Source of the DNA: Paramacrobiotus metropolitanus
Taxonomy: Eukaryota > Tardigrada > Eutardigrada > Parachela > Macrobiotidae
Length of the DNA stretch: 64,000 nt
Assembly (NCBI RefSeq): GCF_019649055.1
Contig: NW_026570226.1
Location: 2,976,001-3,040,000 of the forward strand
Direction: 5' to 3'
Position numbers and translations under genes: made by a program. Shown one piece after another: positions 12,313 to 22,997 of this stretch; within the stretch, counting starts at the first letter, position 1, and every line of letters begins with the position of its first letter. Under the pieces are notes generated by a model. The model saw nothing but the letters and a program-made list of their open reading frames with translations. It was not told the DNA's origin and did no database searches.

Positions 12313-13745
12313 ATGCTGTTGAACAACACCACGTCCCAGGCCACCGCCCCGTTTTCCACACTCTGGACCTCCACGGACATCTTCTCCTTGATCAATCTGG
12401 TGGCCATTTTACTGACCAACGGCACCACGCTCTTCGTCTATGCCCGTTGCAGCCAATTACGCAGCAACACCTTCAGTCTATACTTGATTAATCTGCTGAT
12501 CAGCAACGTCTTCAAGGCCCTCACCGCCCCGGTGGAGATCATCCAGCATCTGGCCGTTCGGAAGGACCAGTCGGCCGCCTACTGCGCCACGCTCATCGCC
12601 CTGGGCTATACGTCCAACGCCGTGATGATGCATAATCACGTTCTGATCACCATGAACCGGGTGTGGGCTATAACGTTCCCGGTGGGCTATCGGAACTACC
12701 ATTCACGGCGGACGGCGGTGGTGTTGTGCGTGGCCATGTGGGTGTATGTGTTTGTGTGGCTACTGCCGGGGATTATTGTCGATGGAGTATGGTACGTTAA
12801 TTCCAGCGTATTGTGCTGCATTCAGTAACGAGCATCCCTTGAGAAAACGATTCATAATTCGCATCGATCGTCAGTTATGGTACAGAACAGCCTAGCGGTA
12901 AAACGAAGCATTATGCTCCTGAACAAGGAAGCACGATTCATAAAATAATAATTTATTATGCTCGTAACTCTTACTGTCGTTGAGTATTGTCCGGTCCTCT
13001 TTAACTTTTTTATACGTCAATTCTCATTAATGGCATAAAGCAGCTTAGCGGTAAAGCAAAGCGTAATACTCACAAACTCCAACTAACCGTGATTAATATT
13101 TATGCAGATATTTCGGCAAACTTGTCCTTATACGAGTAATTCGTTCTGCTTAAAAACTTTGCTGGAGCTAAATGCACATAAATACAATGTTCTGCCTTAA
13201 AATATTCTGAAAAAAGGTTTAATGGTAATTTTCGAAGGCAGTTAAGGTGATAGCAAAGCTATGATTTTGTTCATTGTTTTAGGTACCACGTAGCCACAGG
13301 CTCCAACTGCATGCTCAACAACGCCATCCCCGCCCAGCGTAACTGGAACATGGCCGCCCAAGTGATCGTCTACACCCTCCCCATCTTCGTGGTGATCCTG
13401 GCCTACCCGCTCATCTGGTACAAACGCCAGCGACAGCGCCGTCTCCGCCCAACGGAAAGCATCATCTCCCAGAAGGAACCAACGTCCCTTCCATCAGACA
13501 AAGACGAACGCCGACAGCACTCTCACTCCTTCAAAGTCCTGACACTGTTAACCATCAGCGTGTTAGTGTGCTGGACACCGTTGACCGTATACTACGACCT
13601 CCTGGTTTTCGGCGAAGTGGATGTGGGCGGGCTGTATGAAGGAGGCTGGGTGTTGTGGGAAATTGAGCCGGTTTTTGATCCGTTGCTGTTTGCCGTGGCG
13701 CTAAAAACGTTGCGGGAGGAACTCAAGCGGTTATTGTGCTGGTAA
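12313..13745 (+). CDS. Rhodopsin-family GPCR, divergent (2 exons)
   Basis: Exons 12313-12791 and 13283-13745 (phase 2; TG|gtacgt donor, ttttag|GT acceptor), 942 coding bases, about 313 aa. It starts at the ATG before LLNNTTSQ, which offers an N-glycosylation site. Seven hydrophobic segments can be traced. The end of helix 3 reads MNRVWAITFP in place of the usual DRY. Extracellular loop 2 has a Cys that can pair with the one before helix 3. Helix 6 has LVCWTPLTVYY, and helix 7 has DPLLF, a variant of NPxxY. Loop 3 is short and basic. It is a plasma-membrane receptor for an unknown ligand, related to the single-exon receptor at 46877. A possible poly(A) signal (aataaa) lies at 13953-13958. Confidence 0.85.
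12792..13282 (+). other. Intron of the GPCR gene
   Basis: A 491 bp intron with a gtacgt donor and a tttttag-like acceptor (attgttttag), interrupting the loop between helices 4 and 5. Splicing restores the reading frame through a Trp codon. The single-exon paralogue at 46877 has no intron at this place. Confidence 0.8.
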
Positions 13746-14188
13746 CCGTTATCAAACATTTTGAGTGTATATTGTCGCCGTGTTAGGCAAAGGTTGGTCG
13801 AGTGTTATCGGGCGCTGAAATCGATTAATTCCGCGTAAATAGAACTGCTGTTGCTGCAAAAGCCATTGAAGGGTGTTGCTTGTAATTAATCGATGGTCCA
13901 CTGTCGGATGAAGACGGAAACTGTTTTTGTATACAATTTTAACCACGTTCGAAATAAATTAAAACCACTGCCAACGTACTGTATACTCTATGGTATGGTT
14001 CACGTACATTAATATTTGGAAGTTTCCAGCACTTGCATGCCGGCGGCGATACATATACTTCAAATGTACACGGTTGTGAAATTTGTACCGTGTTTATCGA
14101 TCACATCAACTACGACGACAAAATTAACGCATAGACCGTTTCACAATCATTTTAAAAGTGGTAGGAAAAAGATCAGTGAGTCGGAATA
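13746..14188. other. Intergenic: 3' end of GPCR and upstream region of oxidase C
   Basis: About 440 bp. AATAAA at 13953-13958 could end the GPCR transcript. A tttaaaag box at 14151-14158 sits about 22 bases before a TCAGT initiator-like site at 14173-14177, close to the start codon of oxidase C. Both are suggestive only. Confidence 0.35.
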
Positions 14189-16245
14189 ATGGAACTCCGC
14201 AAAACAATCTGGATTATTATTGCTGCGGTTTTTGTCGGTATTGTGGGAGGAAGCCCACGATGTCGCTGTTTACCGGGACATAAATGTTGGCCATCCGCGC
14301 AGGAATGGGAAGAGTTCAATGCCACAGTTAAGGGCCGGCTCATCCTTCCGCGACCCACGGGTTCGTTGCATATTAAATCATAATTTGCTGAAAATTTGGA
14401 ATAAACATAGCACGGTCTAATTGCGTAAACTAAAGCCAAAAATAACGTCCAAGAAACCTCAGAAACATTTGCACGTTTGGAAGCGAGAACCTAACTGAAT
14501 TTTATTGCAGCGTATCCATGCTATGCGGGTCCTGATTTCAACGAGCCCGATTGCCAGACCATTCGCGTAAACTTCTCGCGTCCATCATTTCTCCTGGATC
14601 GCGCAGGAAGTATGCAGAATTTTAACTGGGAAGATCTGGATGGAAAACGATGCTCTTTGGAAGCCGCAGACAGTCCGGATGCAGTGTGCGAAACCGGAAG
14701 CGTTTCCGTGTTCGGTGTCGCGGTTCACTCGGTTGCGGATATTCGGAAGACCGTGAGTTTTGCCCGTCGGCATAATTTACGTCTGGTGGTCAAATCGACC
14801 GGTCACGATTACCTGGGACGCAGTGCCGCACCGGGATCGCTGCTTCTGCGGATGCACACGTTGTCCGATGTGGAGACCCGCACGTCATTTTACCCCGATG
14901 GCTGCTCAACGGATCACGACGTAAACACGCCGGTGGTAATAGTCTCCGGAGGGAAAACTTGGGACGACGTGTACAAAAAGGTCACGAATATATTCAGCAA
15001 TATTTGTACGTTAAAAGCTCACTTTTTTGTATTAGACCCAGTTTATTGCACATTTCTTTTCTTTTCCTATTTAATTATATTTTATTTAATTATGCATTTT
15101 AGGTGGATGAAGACTTCAACAGCAACTACGTCGCCGTCGGTGGCATCTGTCACGCCATCAGCGCCGCGGGGGGCTACACCCTGGGTGGTGGGCATAGCGT
15201 TCTTGGCCCCTCTTTCGGCTTAGCTGTCGACAACGTCCTGCAAATCCAGCTGGTGACCGCCGACGGCAAATTCGTAACGGCGAACCCCTGCCAAAACCAG
15301 GACCTGTTCTGGGCGTTGCGCGGTGGCGGTGGAGGGACCTTCGGGGTGGTTGTATCCGTCGCCTACCAGCTGCATCCAGTTCCTAATGGTTTCACTGATT
15401 TTGCTCTACAGATAACTAATACCAACAACTCTGGCGTGTTGACGCAGCAACAAGTGGAAGTTATCCCGGAAGTGCTGGCGCGACGGTCACCGGAACTGGA
15501 TGAGAAGGATTGGGGCGGTCTCTTCTACTACAACCCGGCGTATGGATTCAGTTTGAACTATATTACTCCTCATAAAGTGTATCGCTCACCGATGGACGGT
15601 TTAAAAGACGAATTAATCGCGATGCAGTCAACCTCCGGATTTCTCGTTAGCACGTTCTCTGACCGACCATTTTTGCAGCACTTCCGGAAATTTCAAAACT
15701 GGCATCGGTGGATTGCGTCGGATGTGTACGCCATGCACTACAACGCCGGGACCCGGGTGGTCGGCGGATCCCGCTTAATCCCCAACGCCGCTTTATCTGA
15801 CCCGCGACAGGTCGCAAAGACCTTGGTCGCCGGGATGCAGCGTAACGGTTTTGAGTGGGGCATTCTCGGACACGCGGTCCTGGGCGACGGAGTACGAAAC
15901 AACCCCGAAGCGAATATGACGTCGGTTACGCCGGCGTGGAGACAGGCTGCTTGGCACCCGGTCTTATTTACGGTGTGGGAGCACAACGCCTCCCAGGAGA
16001 CGGTGACGCGTTTGTTGGATGCGTTGAATGCCGGGACGGAGGTGTGGCGCCAGGCTTACCCGGATTCCGGGGCGTATTTTAATGAAGCGTTTACGGAGGA
16101 ACCGAGCTGGCAGGAAGCGTTCTGGGGCGCGAATTATGCACGGTTGTTGGATGTGAAGAAGCGGGTGGATCCTGAAGGATTGTTCGTGTGCCGGCAGTGT
16201 GTGGGTAGTGAAATGTGGGACCGGTCGGGGAATTGTCGAGTGTAG
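14189..16245 (+). CDS. Secreted berberine-bridge-type FAD-linked oxidase, paralogue C (3 exons)
   Basis: Exons 14189-14360, 14511-14980 and 15103-16245; 1785 coding bases, about 594 aa. A signal peptide (MELRKTIWIIIAAVF) precedes RCRCLPGHKCWP. Exon 2 is 470 bases, as in paralogues A and B, and carries KSTGHDYLGRS (flavin His). Exon 3 carries VGGICHAISAAGGY (flavin Cys) and the C-terminal BBE domain ending NYARLLDVKKRVDPEG. What is split into exons 3 and 4 in A and B is one exon here: the sequence runs through KFQ|NW without an intron. The exon 3 acceptor is cattttag at 15102. The exon 2 donor is the same unusual gtcac. It is more divergent than A is from B. A candidate poly(A) signal is at 16350-16355. 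Confidence 0.9.
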
Positions 16246-16349
16246 GAGAACGAAGAAAACGTAATCTTGGGACTGCCACATGGCAATAGTTGCCTTCGTC
16301 CGACACAAGGCCACTCACGGCACGCTAATTATAAATTTCGGGAATCATT

Positions 16350-16355
16350 AATAAA
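16350..16355 (+). terminator. Candidate poly(A) signal of oxidase C
   Basis: AATAAA about 105 bases after the stop codon of oxidase C, within AT-rich sequence. Position and orientation fit a eukaryotic polyadenylation signal. Confidence 0.5.
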
Positions 16356-16893
16356 AATAACAGCATCGAGCTTGTTTTGTTATACATTTTGCACATATCT
16401 TCAACAATAATTCTAAACTCCGACGACTGCCAAACTGAGGGATGAGAGGACACTGATTATTGTACGTGGATGCCAATTGCCAAAGTAGGGCCACTAACGG
16501 ACTTCTACAGGCGCAAAGCGTATCCAAATAGCAAAGCGTATCCAAAAAGAAAACCAAAATTCCGCCCAGAATCACAGAGAACATTCTAAAAAGTTCAAGG
16601 AAATAATAGCAAGTACCAGTAATGAGTACAGTACGTACTTAACGGACAACACTGATAGATCACAGCGAACATCACATGCTCGAGACATCGCTGCCACTAA
16701 CAACACCACAAAAAGGTTGGTTAAGCCTGATCGGAGCACGGTTTAACCGACAATTGATAACGGTAATCCGAATTTCAGGCAACAGTTCTACACTTCAGCA
16801 GTTGCGTTAACTCAGTGACCTTAATCTGATCTCCAGTGTCGATAGTCAGTCATCAATAAAACGATCGCAAAACGTTTGAAGGAGGACAACGTT
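16356..16893. other. Intergenic gap between convergent genes
   Basis: About 540 bp between the 3' ends of oxidase C (+) and the kinase-kelch locus (-). I see no gene; a short direct repeat, aaagcgtatccaaa, occurs at about 16516 and 16533. Confidence 0.5.
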
Positions 16894-19310
16894 ATCAGCA
16901 GCAGAGAATTCCCGCCAATGCATAGCGAAAGTCTTTCGATGTCTTCTCCGTCAAACAATCTGCAGGTACGACCAGGCTAACCGTGGACCATTCGGTGTCC
17001 CGCTCGATATCGTACATTTCCATTATCCCTGCATCCATGGCATCGGTCTCTCCGCCATACACAAATTAATATCTTGTTGGCGACACAGCAAGCCGCGTGA
17101 CGATGTCTCGATTGTCGTAAAGGTGGAATCTCCTTCCAAACTGCAGTTGCGCAGTTGAGCTTGTGGCACCGTGCTGTTAACTTTCGGGTCTCCCCTTCCG
17201 GGCCAGTGGTTCCTCCCAGTACATAGACGCACTTGTCTACCACAACCATGGCAAAGTCCCTTGTTGTCAGTGGAAGATCGGGAAACGATTCCCATTCCTC
17301 TCGCGCAGTATCATAGCAGAGAACGGAAGTCGATGAGGATGATACGGATCCGGCATAAAATATCTTGTCTCCCGAGTTGGCCGCTGCGATATAGTTAAGT
17401 GGATCAACTCTGCAAAACAATTTAGGTGCTTACCGTGCTTTCCGCTTTTTCGAAGCACAAATCTACATAATAGCATTAGTACATTTGCGTGAGTAATAGT
17501 CTTATCGTCACCATGTTATGACTATGTAACGTGATCTAATAAACTTATTTTGAGCGTAGCATTCGGCTGAGAATTTTTTGGAACCTGGTTTCTTAGTTTT
17601 TTAGCGTTCTTAGATTTATTAGCGTTCTTAGTTCTTAGGTTTAGTTTTCTTAGCTTTTTCTAAGTTTTCTTGACTGTTTTCGAAGTCGATCAAAATATTT
17701 GCTTCATAAACGAGATGTATCGGCGTAAAGTTACACGCAGACTCGAACCTAATAGTTGACCTCGACGAAATATCGAATTTAGACCGCTTTGAGGTGCACT
17801 TACCGTATAGGAGCCGCCAGTTTCTTAGGTACGGCGTCACTGACAAAGGGACCATAGTCCTCCATTATCAGTTGGAAATAAGTGTTGTCGGTCATATCGC
17901 TTCCCACGCTGACTATCGCCCTGCCTTTCTGGAAACGCTTCTCGTTGTTGTCCAGAAAACATTCAGCGATCTCCAGCAAAATACACCCCAGACTCCAAAT
18001 ATCGGTCTTTCGCCCCGGCGATTTGCAGGGCAGCTGAGTAAACTTTCTCAGCATCTCCGGGGACATGTAACGCAAAGTGCCTCGCAGATGCGACAGATCA
18101 GCCGAGCAGGTATTATTCTCCGTGCACGAGATCGTCCAAGTCGCCGATCAGCAGTCTCTCGTCGGTACCTGACAAACTCTCCACGAGTATATTGGCCGGC
18201 TTTAAATCTCCGTGAATAATCTTGTTTCGATGCAAAAACATCAGCCCGCGCGCCATATCCGTGGCATAGCAAATAATTTTGGCATAATTACCGGCAAGGA
18301 GCTTGTTCTCTTTGGCTTCGCTCAAGAGGGTGGCAAGGTCGCCTACGGAATAAGGTTACAATACAGATACAGCCCGTGGTTATTTTAGCGGTTATTGTCT
18401 ATTACAAAATTTTTAATTTTTTTAAAGTACAAGATAATTTTTAAATCAAACAGTCTAAGGATAATTTACACCATCCATAGATTGTAGGCATAAACATGAT
18501 ATAATGGTTATTTACTGTAGAAAAAATAATCAATATACTCGATAATCTACTATACTTTCGCGATAGTGTCTGTGCATGAATGGACTCGGCAGAAACGCTC
18601 TCCTGCAAAGATTCGACACGGCGCAAGAGAAATCGCGGGCTTCTCTCTGTTTAGTGCCGGTACAATATGCTTACATGCTTATGGTTAGCTTGTTAGGCGC
18701 CTGTATGTGTATATGATGCAGCCAAGACAGTGCTATTGCAGGCTTGCGCTCAATAAATGTATCAAATTTCACTTTGCGCCGGTTCGGCTGATATATTGGA
18801 GTTCCCATAGGCAATGCATAGGGTCGGGTCGGCAGAAATGTGGGCGCAGTTCGGCAGAATTACGGGAGGAAAACCACTTTCCTGCCGGGCTCGCCAATAG
18901 GAAACAGGCCAATATATCTGCCGCGGCTACATGTGTTCATTATATATGTACATACCGTCGTGGTAATCCATCATTAGCTCGATGGTACGGCAACCCGTGG
19001 GGGCGTCGCTGATGCTGATCTTGTGGTACGACACCAGATGGTCATGCCGCAGTTCGATAAGACTCTTCAGTCTGTCACAGCATTTAACTCAGTTTTCCGG
19101 GGAACCGGCAGTGCCGTCCTTCTGACAATGCACATGCACGACTTTAATCGCGACAGTTTTCTTCCCGGTAAAATCACCTCGTGCGATAATTGCCGCTTCA
19201 TTAACCACACCATACTGTCCATGGCCAAGATAATCCGCGTTAGTATAGTGGTACTGGCAGTTGCTACCAATTACATCGGTGCCAGTAGGTTTCTCGATCG
19301 TGTTCCCCAT
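16894..19310 (-). pseudogene. Protein kinase-kelch fusion gene, probably decayed
   Basis: Minus-strand exons of about 19310-18956, 18342-17804 and 17409-16894 with good GT-AG sites. Exon 1 begins MGNTIEKPTG (possible N-myristoylation) and has a glycine loop (GHGQYGVV) and VAIKVV lysine. Exon 2 has the catalytic loop IIHGDLKPANI, where HGD replaces HRD, then GDLDDL in place of DFG, then YMSPEML and TDIWSLGCILLEIAE. Exon 3 encodes kelch-type repeats (VYVLGGTTG). Three lesions break the frame: an in-frame TGA at 19089-19091, a frameshift near 18115 before the activation segment, and a frameshift near 17060 in the kelch part; downstream frames resume correctly after each. Kinase and kelch being one gene is inferred from order, strand and a matching splice pair. 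Sequencing errors cannot be excluded. Confidence 0.65.
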
Positions 19311-19319
19311 CTATAAACG

Positions 19320-21011
19320 TCCAAACCAAAAAAAAGGGTATATTTTTCCGCCTGCTTAAAACCGGATATATTCGCACGATTTATCGCAACAATTTCGACA
19401 AGTGTTTTAATAAGCAGCAAAGTGCTACCCTCGTCAGAATTGTGATATAGTTTATTGGTAGCTTTTGAATCAAATGTAGATGTTATAGGTAATGTAATAA
19501 TACTTAGATTTATACCAAAATGACCGATTTCGATATGAGTACTAGATGTAAAATATATTTATTCAGGTATATACCAGCGAGCTTGTCTAAAGCACAGCGA
19601 TGATGCCATTTGCAATGAAAGCACGATCCGTTACACATTTATCACACAAAACCAGATAGTGTATGAATAAAAAAGCTTTAGCAGCTCAGCGTGAGACCCT
19701 GAAAAAGGTAGCACTAGGCATTTTGCATTCAAATTTGGATGTCGACATCCATGCATTTCACGGCAAATCTGCTTTTGGGAAGCCGACGCAATCATCCATC
19801 GATCATGCAAAATATTTAATCAGCGCATTTATACTACTGATAGATCAAATGGTTCTGGAAATACTTAGAGTGCGCTCAGGTGCCACGAAAAGTTTCCCTA
19901 TACTGCACCAAATTATTTAGGTTTGCTTTGTGCACCGCATGCATGTTGACATGCAATTGCATTATGAAAAATACAAAATAAAAATCACTGCTGCAATTAA
20001 AAAGCAAATAAAAATAAATAGATTATTTTAAGATTAAAAGCATTTTATTTTTAAAGTTGTTTGAAGAGGAAGATTTCTACGGCATTCAAGTTATTGTCAG
20101 CCAAAATGCTGACAACAAATCTATACGATTCTGTGGTTTAATTTTTTAAAACAAAATTACAGAAATGGCAGCTTAACCTCAGAAACATATAAAATTTTAT
20201 ATATCATTATAACTTTACATTCAAACTTTCAGTTATTAAGCGCTTGCATGTCGACATGCACCAATACAAAATAAGATTTCTGCGGACAATTCGTCTTAAG
20301 CAATTTAAAGCAGCGCTTGAAGGTTTTATTGGCGATTCAATCAGCTATAATTTTTTTGGGACATAATCCCATCCTAAATAAAACTGCTACTAAATGCGGG
20401 TTGTTTACGATGATCTATGAGACGCGCACCTGCTGTCCTACTGCACGTCGTCATGCAAAGTTATCCCGTTGGGCAACATTTTCCGAAATCCTACAAACAA
20501 AATCATCGACACAAAATCAGAATAATTTTTCTACTTATCTGGTGTTTGACATTTGAGGCTGCTAGTGGAAATCTCACCGAAGGATCAGCGCAAAACTCCT
20601 TGAGGTCTTCACAGCATTGCAGACAAGCCCAGGTCTTGCGCGCATTTCCATAAAAGTGCTGCGCTTGGCCGCTTCAAGGCACAAAATGCGAACAGTTTCA
20701 GTGTTCGCGGTAATGCTGAAGATCGATCTGGCTGTCGACAGCCATATAATTAAAAACTCGAGATGTTGATACAAAATTTAAATTAAAAAACGTGAATTTT
20801 AGAAAGTCAAAGACTGTTTGTTTTTGCAGTCAGTTTTCAGAAGCCAAAAAGGCACAACGGCGCTGAACGTGAGCGTGCTGTGAACGCTGAAATTGCGGCT
20901 GAGCCAATCAGAAGAGGCGCAACAGCAGCTTTTACTGACTTAGCTCAGCAGCGAAAGTTTTATTGCGCGCTTAAACTTTTTTGAATAGCTGCATCTGGAA
21001 GTAAACAGTTA
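19320..21011. other. Intergenic region, no supported gene
   Basis: About 1.7 kb upstream of the kinase-like gene. Two palindromic gcatgt(t/c)gacatgc motifs occur near 19941 and 20246. Short open frames carry no recognisable domain. Confidence 0.5.
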
Positions 21012-21152
21012 CTGGAGCCGCCCGCACAAGTTGCTCCACTGGCAGATCCGGCCGTTGCCTTCTCCCTGTACACACGGCGCTGAACAGCGAGCAATGTGGG
21101 TGCAAATATCCGAATACCTCTCTCTGTGGGCAACTTGCGCGGACGGCTACAG
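21012..21152. mobile_element. Small MITE with 23 bp TIRs and TA target duplication
   Basis: Ends read ctggagccgcccgcacaag.. and, in reverse complement, ctgtagccgtccgcgcaag..; 20 of 23 terminal bases match. TA flanks both ends (21010-21011 and 21153-21154), as in Tc1/mariner-type insertions. At 141 bp it has no coding capacity. It lies about 200 bp left of the giant LTR element. Confidence 0.55.
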
Positions 21153-21345
21153 TATCAGTCTTTAAAAAATTGCAATTGTATACGATTATTTCGCAATGTT
21201 TGGTAATTTATGTCGGTTGACCGACAGTTTTGTTTTTGCACCAAAACTATATTTTTGTTACTCAATGAATCGCAAGGCTATACAATGCGAGTACTGGACG
21301 AACGTTTGCGCGTGGTGATAGCGATTTAAAAATTGAATAAATATC

Positions 21346-21349
21346 CTGG
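21346..21349. repeat. Target site duplication, left copy
   Basis: The 4 bases ctgg precede the TG of the 5' LTR and recur right after the 3' LTR at 45058-45061. A 4 bp duplication is within the 4-6 bp range made by retroviral and gypsy integrases. Confidence 0.85.
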
Positions 21350-21718
21350 TGTGAGGCGATGGCTCCCTTGCGTCCACCTGCGCGACGCTACTGGCGCTAT
21401 AGGAGTGCTTCGTTGCACTACTCCGTGGGGAATTGCCGTCTGTGACGCAGCGCCTCTCTGATTGGTCGGCTACTGCCGTTCATTGTGTTCACTGCTGCGC
21501 AGTGCTTTAGAGTTGTCGAGAGCAGGTGGAATTTGGCTCTCTGAGTTGACTGAACGTCAGTGTGTTGGTTTTCATGATAGAGAACGTTAATAAAGTGTAC
21601 TACGTAGACTGGATATCGTGCGTTGTGCATTTCTTCCCTAAAACGTCACGTATTACACTCCACGGAGTCCTGTCAGTCTGGGCTACCGTCCTGGACTCTT
21701 TCACAGTCCACGGTGATA
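21350..21718 (+). repeat. 5' LTR
   Basis: 369 bp, beginning TGTGAGG and ending GGTGATA, so the termini are TG..TA rather than the usual TG..CA. Identical by eye to the 3' LTR over the whole length. It contains an inverted CCAAT box (attgg, about 21461), a TCAGT initiator-like site (21557-21561) and AATAAA (21589-21594), an arrangement that could set a short R region. Confidence 0.95.
21589..21594 (+). terminator. Poly(A) signal in 5' LTR
   Basis: AATAAA at offset 239 of the LTR; the same motif is at 44928-44933 in the 3' LTR, where it would end the genomic transcript. Confidence 0.5.
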
Positions 21719-21734
21719 TGGTAGCAGAGCCGTG
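21719..21734 (+). promoter_or_regulatory. Primer-binding site, probably for initiator tRNA-Met
   Basis: tggtagcagagccgtg starts on the first base after the LTR. Its first 11 bases (tggtagcagag) are complementary to the 3' end CTCTGCTACCA of eukaryotic initiator tRNA-Met, the primer used by Ty3 and many other elements. The match then stops. The zero-base gap fixes the LTR end independently of the repeat alignment. Confidence 0.75.
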
Positions 21735-22997
21735 AACAGACGGTTTCTGAGTAATCTGCTGGCGAACGGCCATAGTCATCTGTTTGGCGAACGGCCACGA
21801 TCATCTGTTTGGCGAACGGCCACATCGATCTGGATCATATCGATCTTATTACACCAGTAAGGCAGTGGTTTTTCTCATCTGAAGCAAGGCGCGCTCATCG
21901 ATCGGATTGCCAGCATCAACGGCTGCACTGACTAGAGAGTCTCCTGTAGGAGAACTCGTCGTGCATTTCCAATCAGACGGCAGAAGGCTGCGGTGCAAGA
22001 TCTCTCCTGTCGGAGAACTTGTGCTGTTTCCTCTGCTAGGCAGCGAGCACCTCTTGTTGGGGTCAAGGCTGTCGGGCACAAGAGCCGAGAAGCCACGAGT
22101 TGGCAGCACCGAATGAGGTGCCAAGAGATCAGTTAACGCGCTCCATCAAATTGGTTGTAGAGCGACCTGCTGGTAGGCTTGACAAGCCCAGCAGAAGGCT
22201 GAATAGGTCGGACAGGAAGGCGCCACAACCGTGCGGAATACGGCTGCGCGGGATCGGACTGTGGAGAAGATCATCTGGATCATCTTCGTAATCTGGATCA
22301 TCTTTTCGTGGGATCGGAACGGTAGACAGGTAAAAACCCGTTATTAATTATCGGATTGGTTGAGGTGTAAAATACGCAATTCTTATTGGTCGGTACTGAG
22401 CTGAGCTAGACGTAGGCGTAGTTTTTGCACGCGGCGCGCAAGTCTGGCCGTCGATCTGTGACGTCAGGCCGGTCAGAAAATTTTAACAGGCACACGTGAT
22501 TGGTCAGTTAAACGAGCTCTGATTGGTCAAAATTTTTAACGGTAAAGTCGATCTAAAACGATCTCCTAACGATCTCCCAGCAGTGAGATCGATCTCTTTT
22601 CATCGGAAACGATCTAAAATTAGCTAAAGGAGGTTAGTTTTAATTGAATTGAAGTGACCAAAAAAAGTGACCATCTCGGAGATCGATCATCTCGAGATCG
22701 TCAGTGACCTTTGAGATCAGATCAGATCAGAGAGTGACCTTTACAGATGAGCTGAGATCATCTATTTCAACCGAATACGAACTCTAAAACGATCTTTCCA
22801 GCAGTTTTATTGATATTAGCAGTTGAACGAGATCATTTTGAGGCAAACCTCTCGATCTTTTTATCGAAAAAGTGACCTTTAAAATCGAACTCGATCAAAG
22901 TAGATCAGCTAAAAAGTGATCTCAGGGACTTAAACCGATCTCATAATAACGTGTGTGTGAGCAAAACCAACAGGTGCGTCACAGTTATCCGATCACA
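21735..22997 (+). promoter_or_regulatory. Long 5' leader of the giant element, with repeats
   Basis: About 1.26 kb of probably untranslated sequence. It has three tandem copies of a 24-25 base unit around ggcgaacggcca (from 21754, 21778 and 21803); two self-complementary tctcctgt(a/c)ggaga hairpins near 21948 and 22007; a tandem atctggatcatctt repeat near 22270-22305; and many gatc/gatct motifs from 22550 to 22920. A consensus splice donor cag|gtaaaa lies at 22327-22332. Packaging, dimerisation or translation control are possible roles; none is shown. Confidence 0.6.

Noticed and set aside
21418-21630. A 70-codon minus-strand ORF in each LTR
   Set aside because: It is identical in both LTRs simply because the LTRs are identical. 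No domain, antisense to the element, and short enough to arise by chance.
22953-22997. An upstream start for ORF1
   Set aside because: The extra 15 codons begin with GTG; the first ATG in frame is at 22998.
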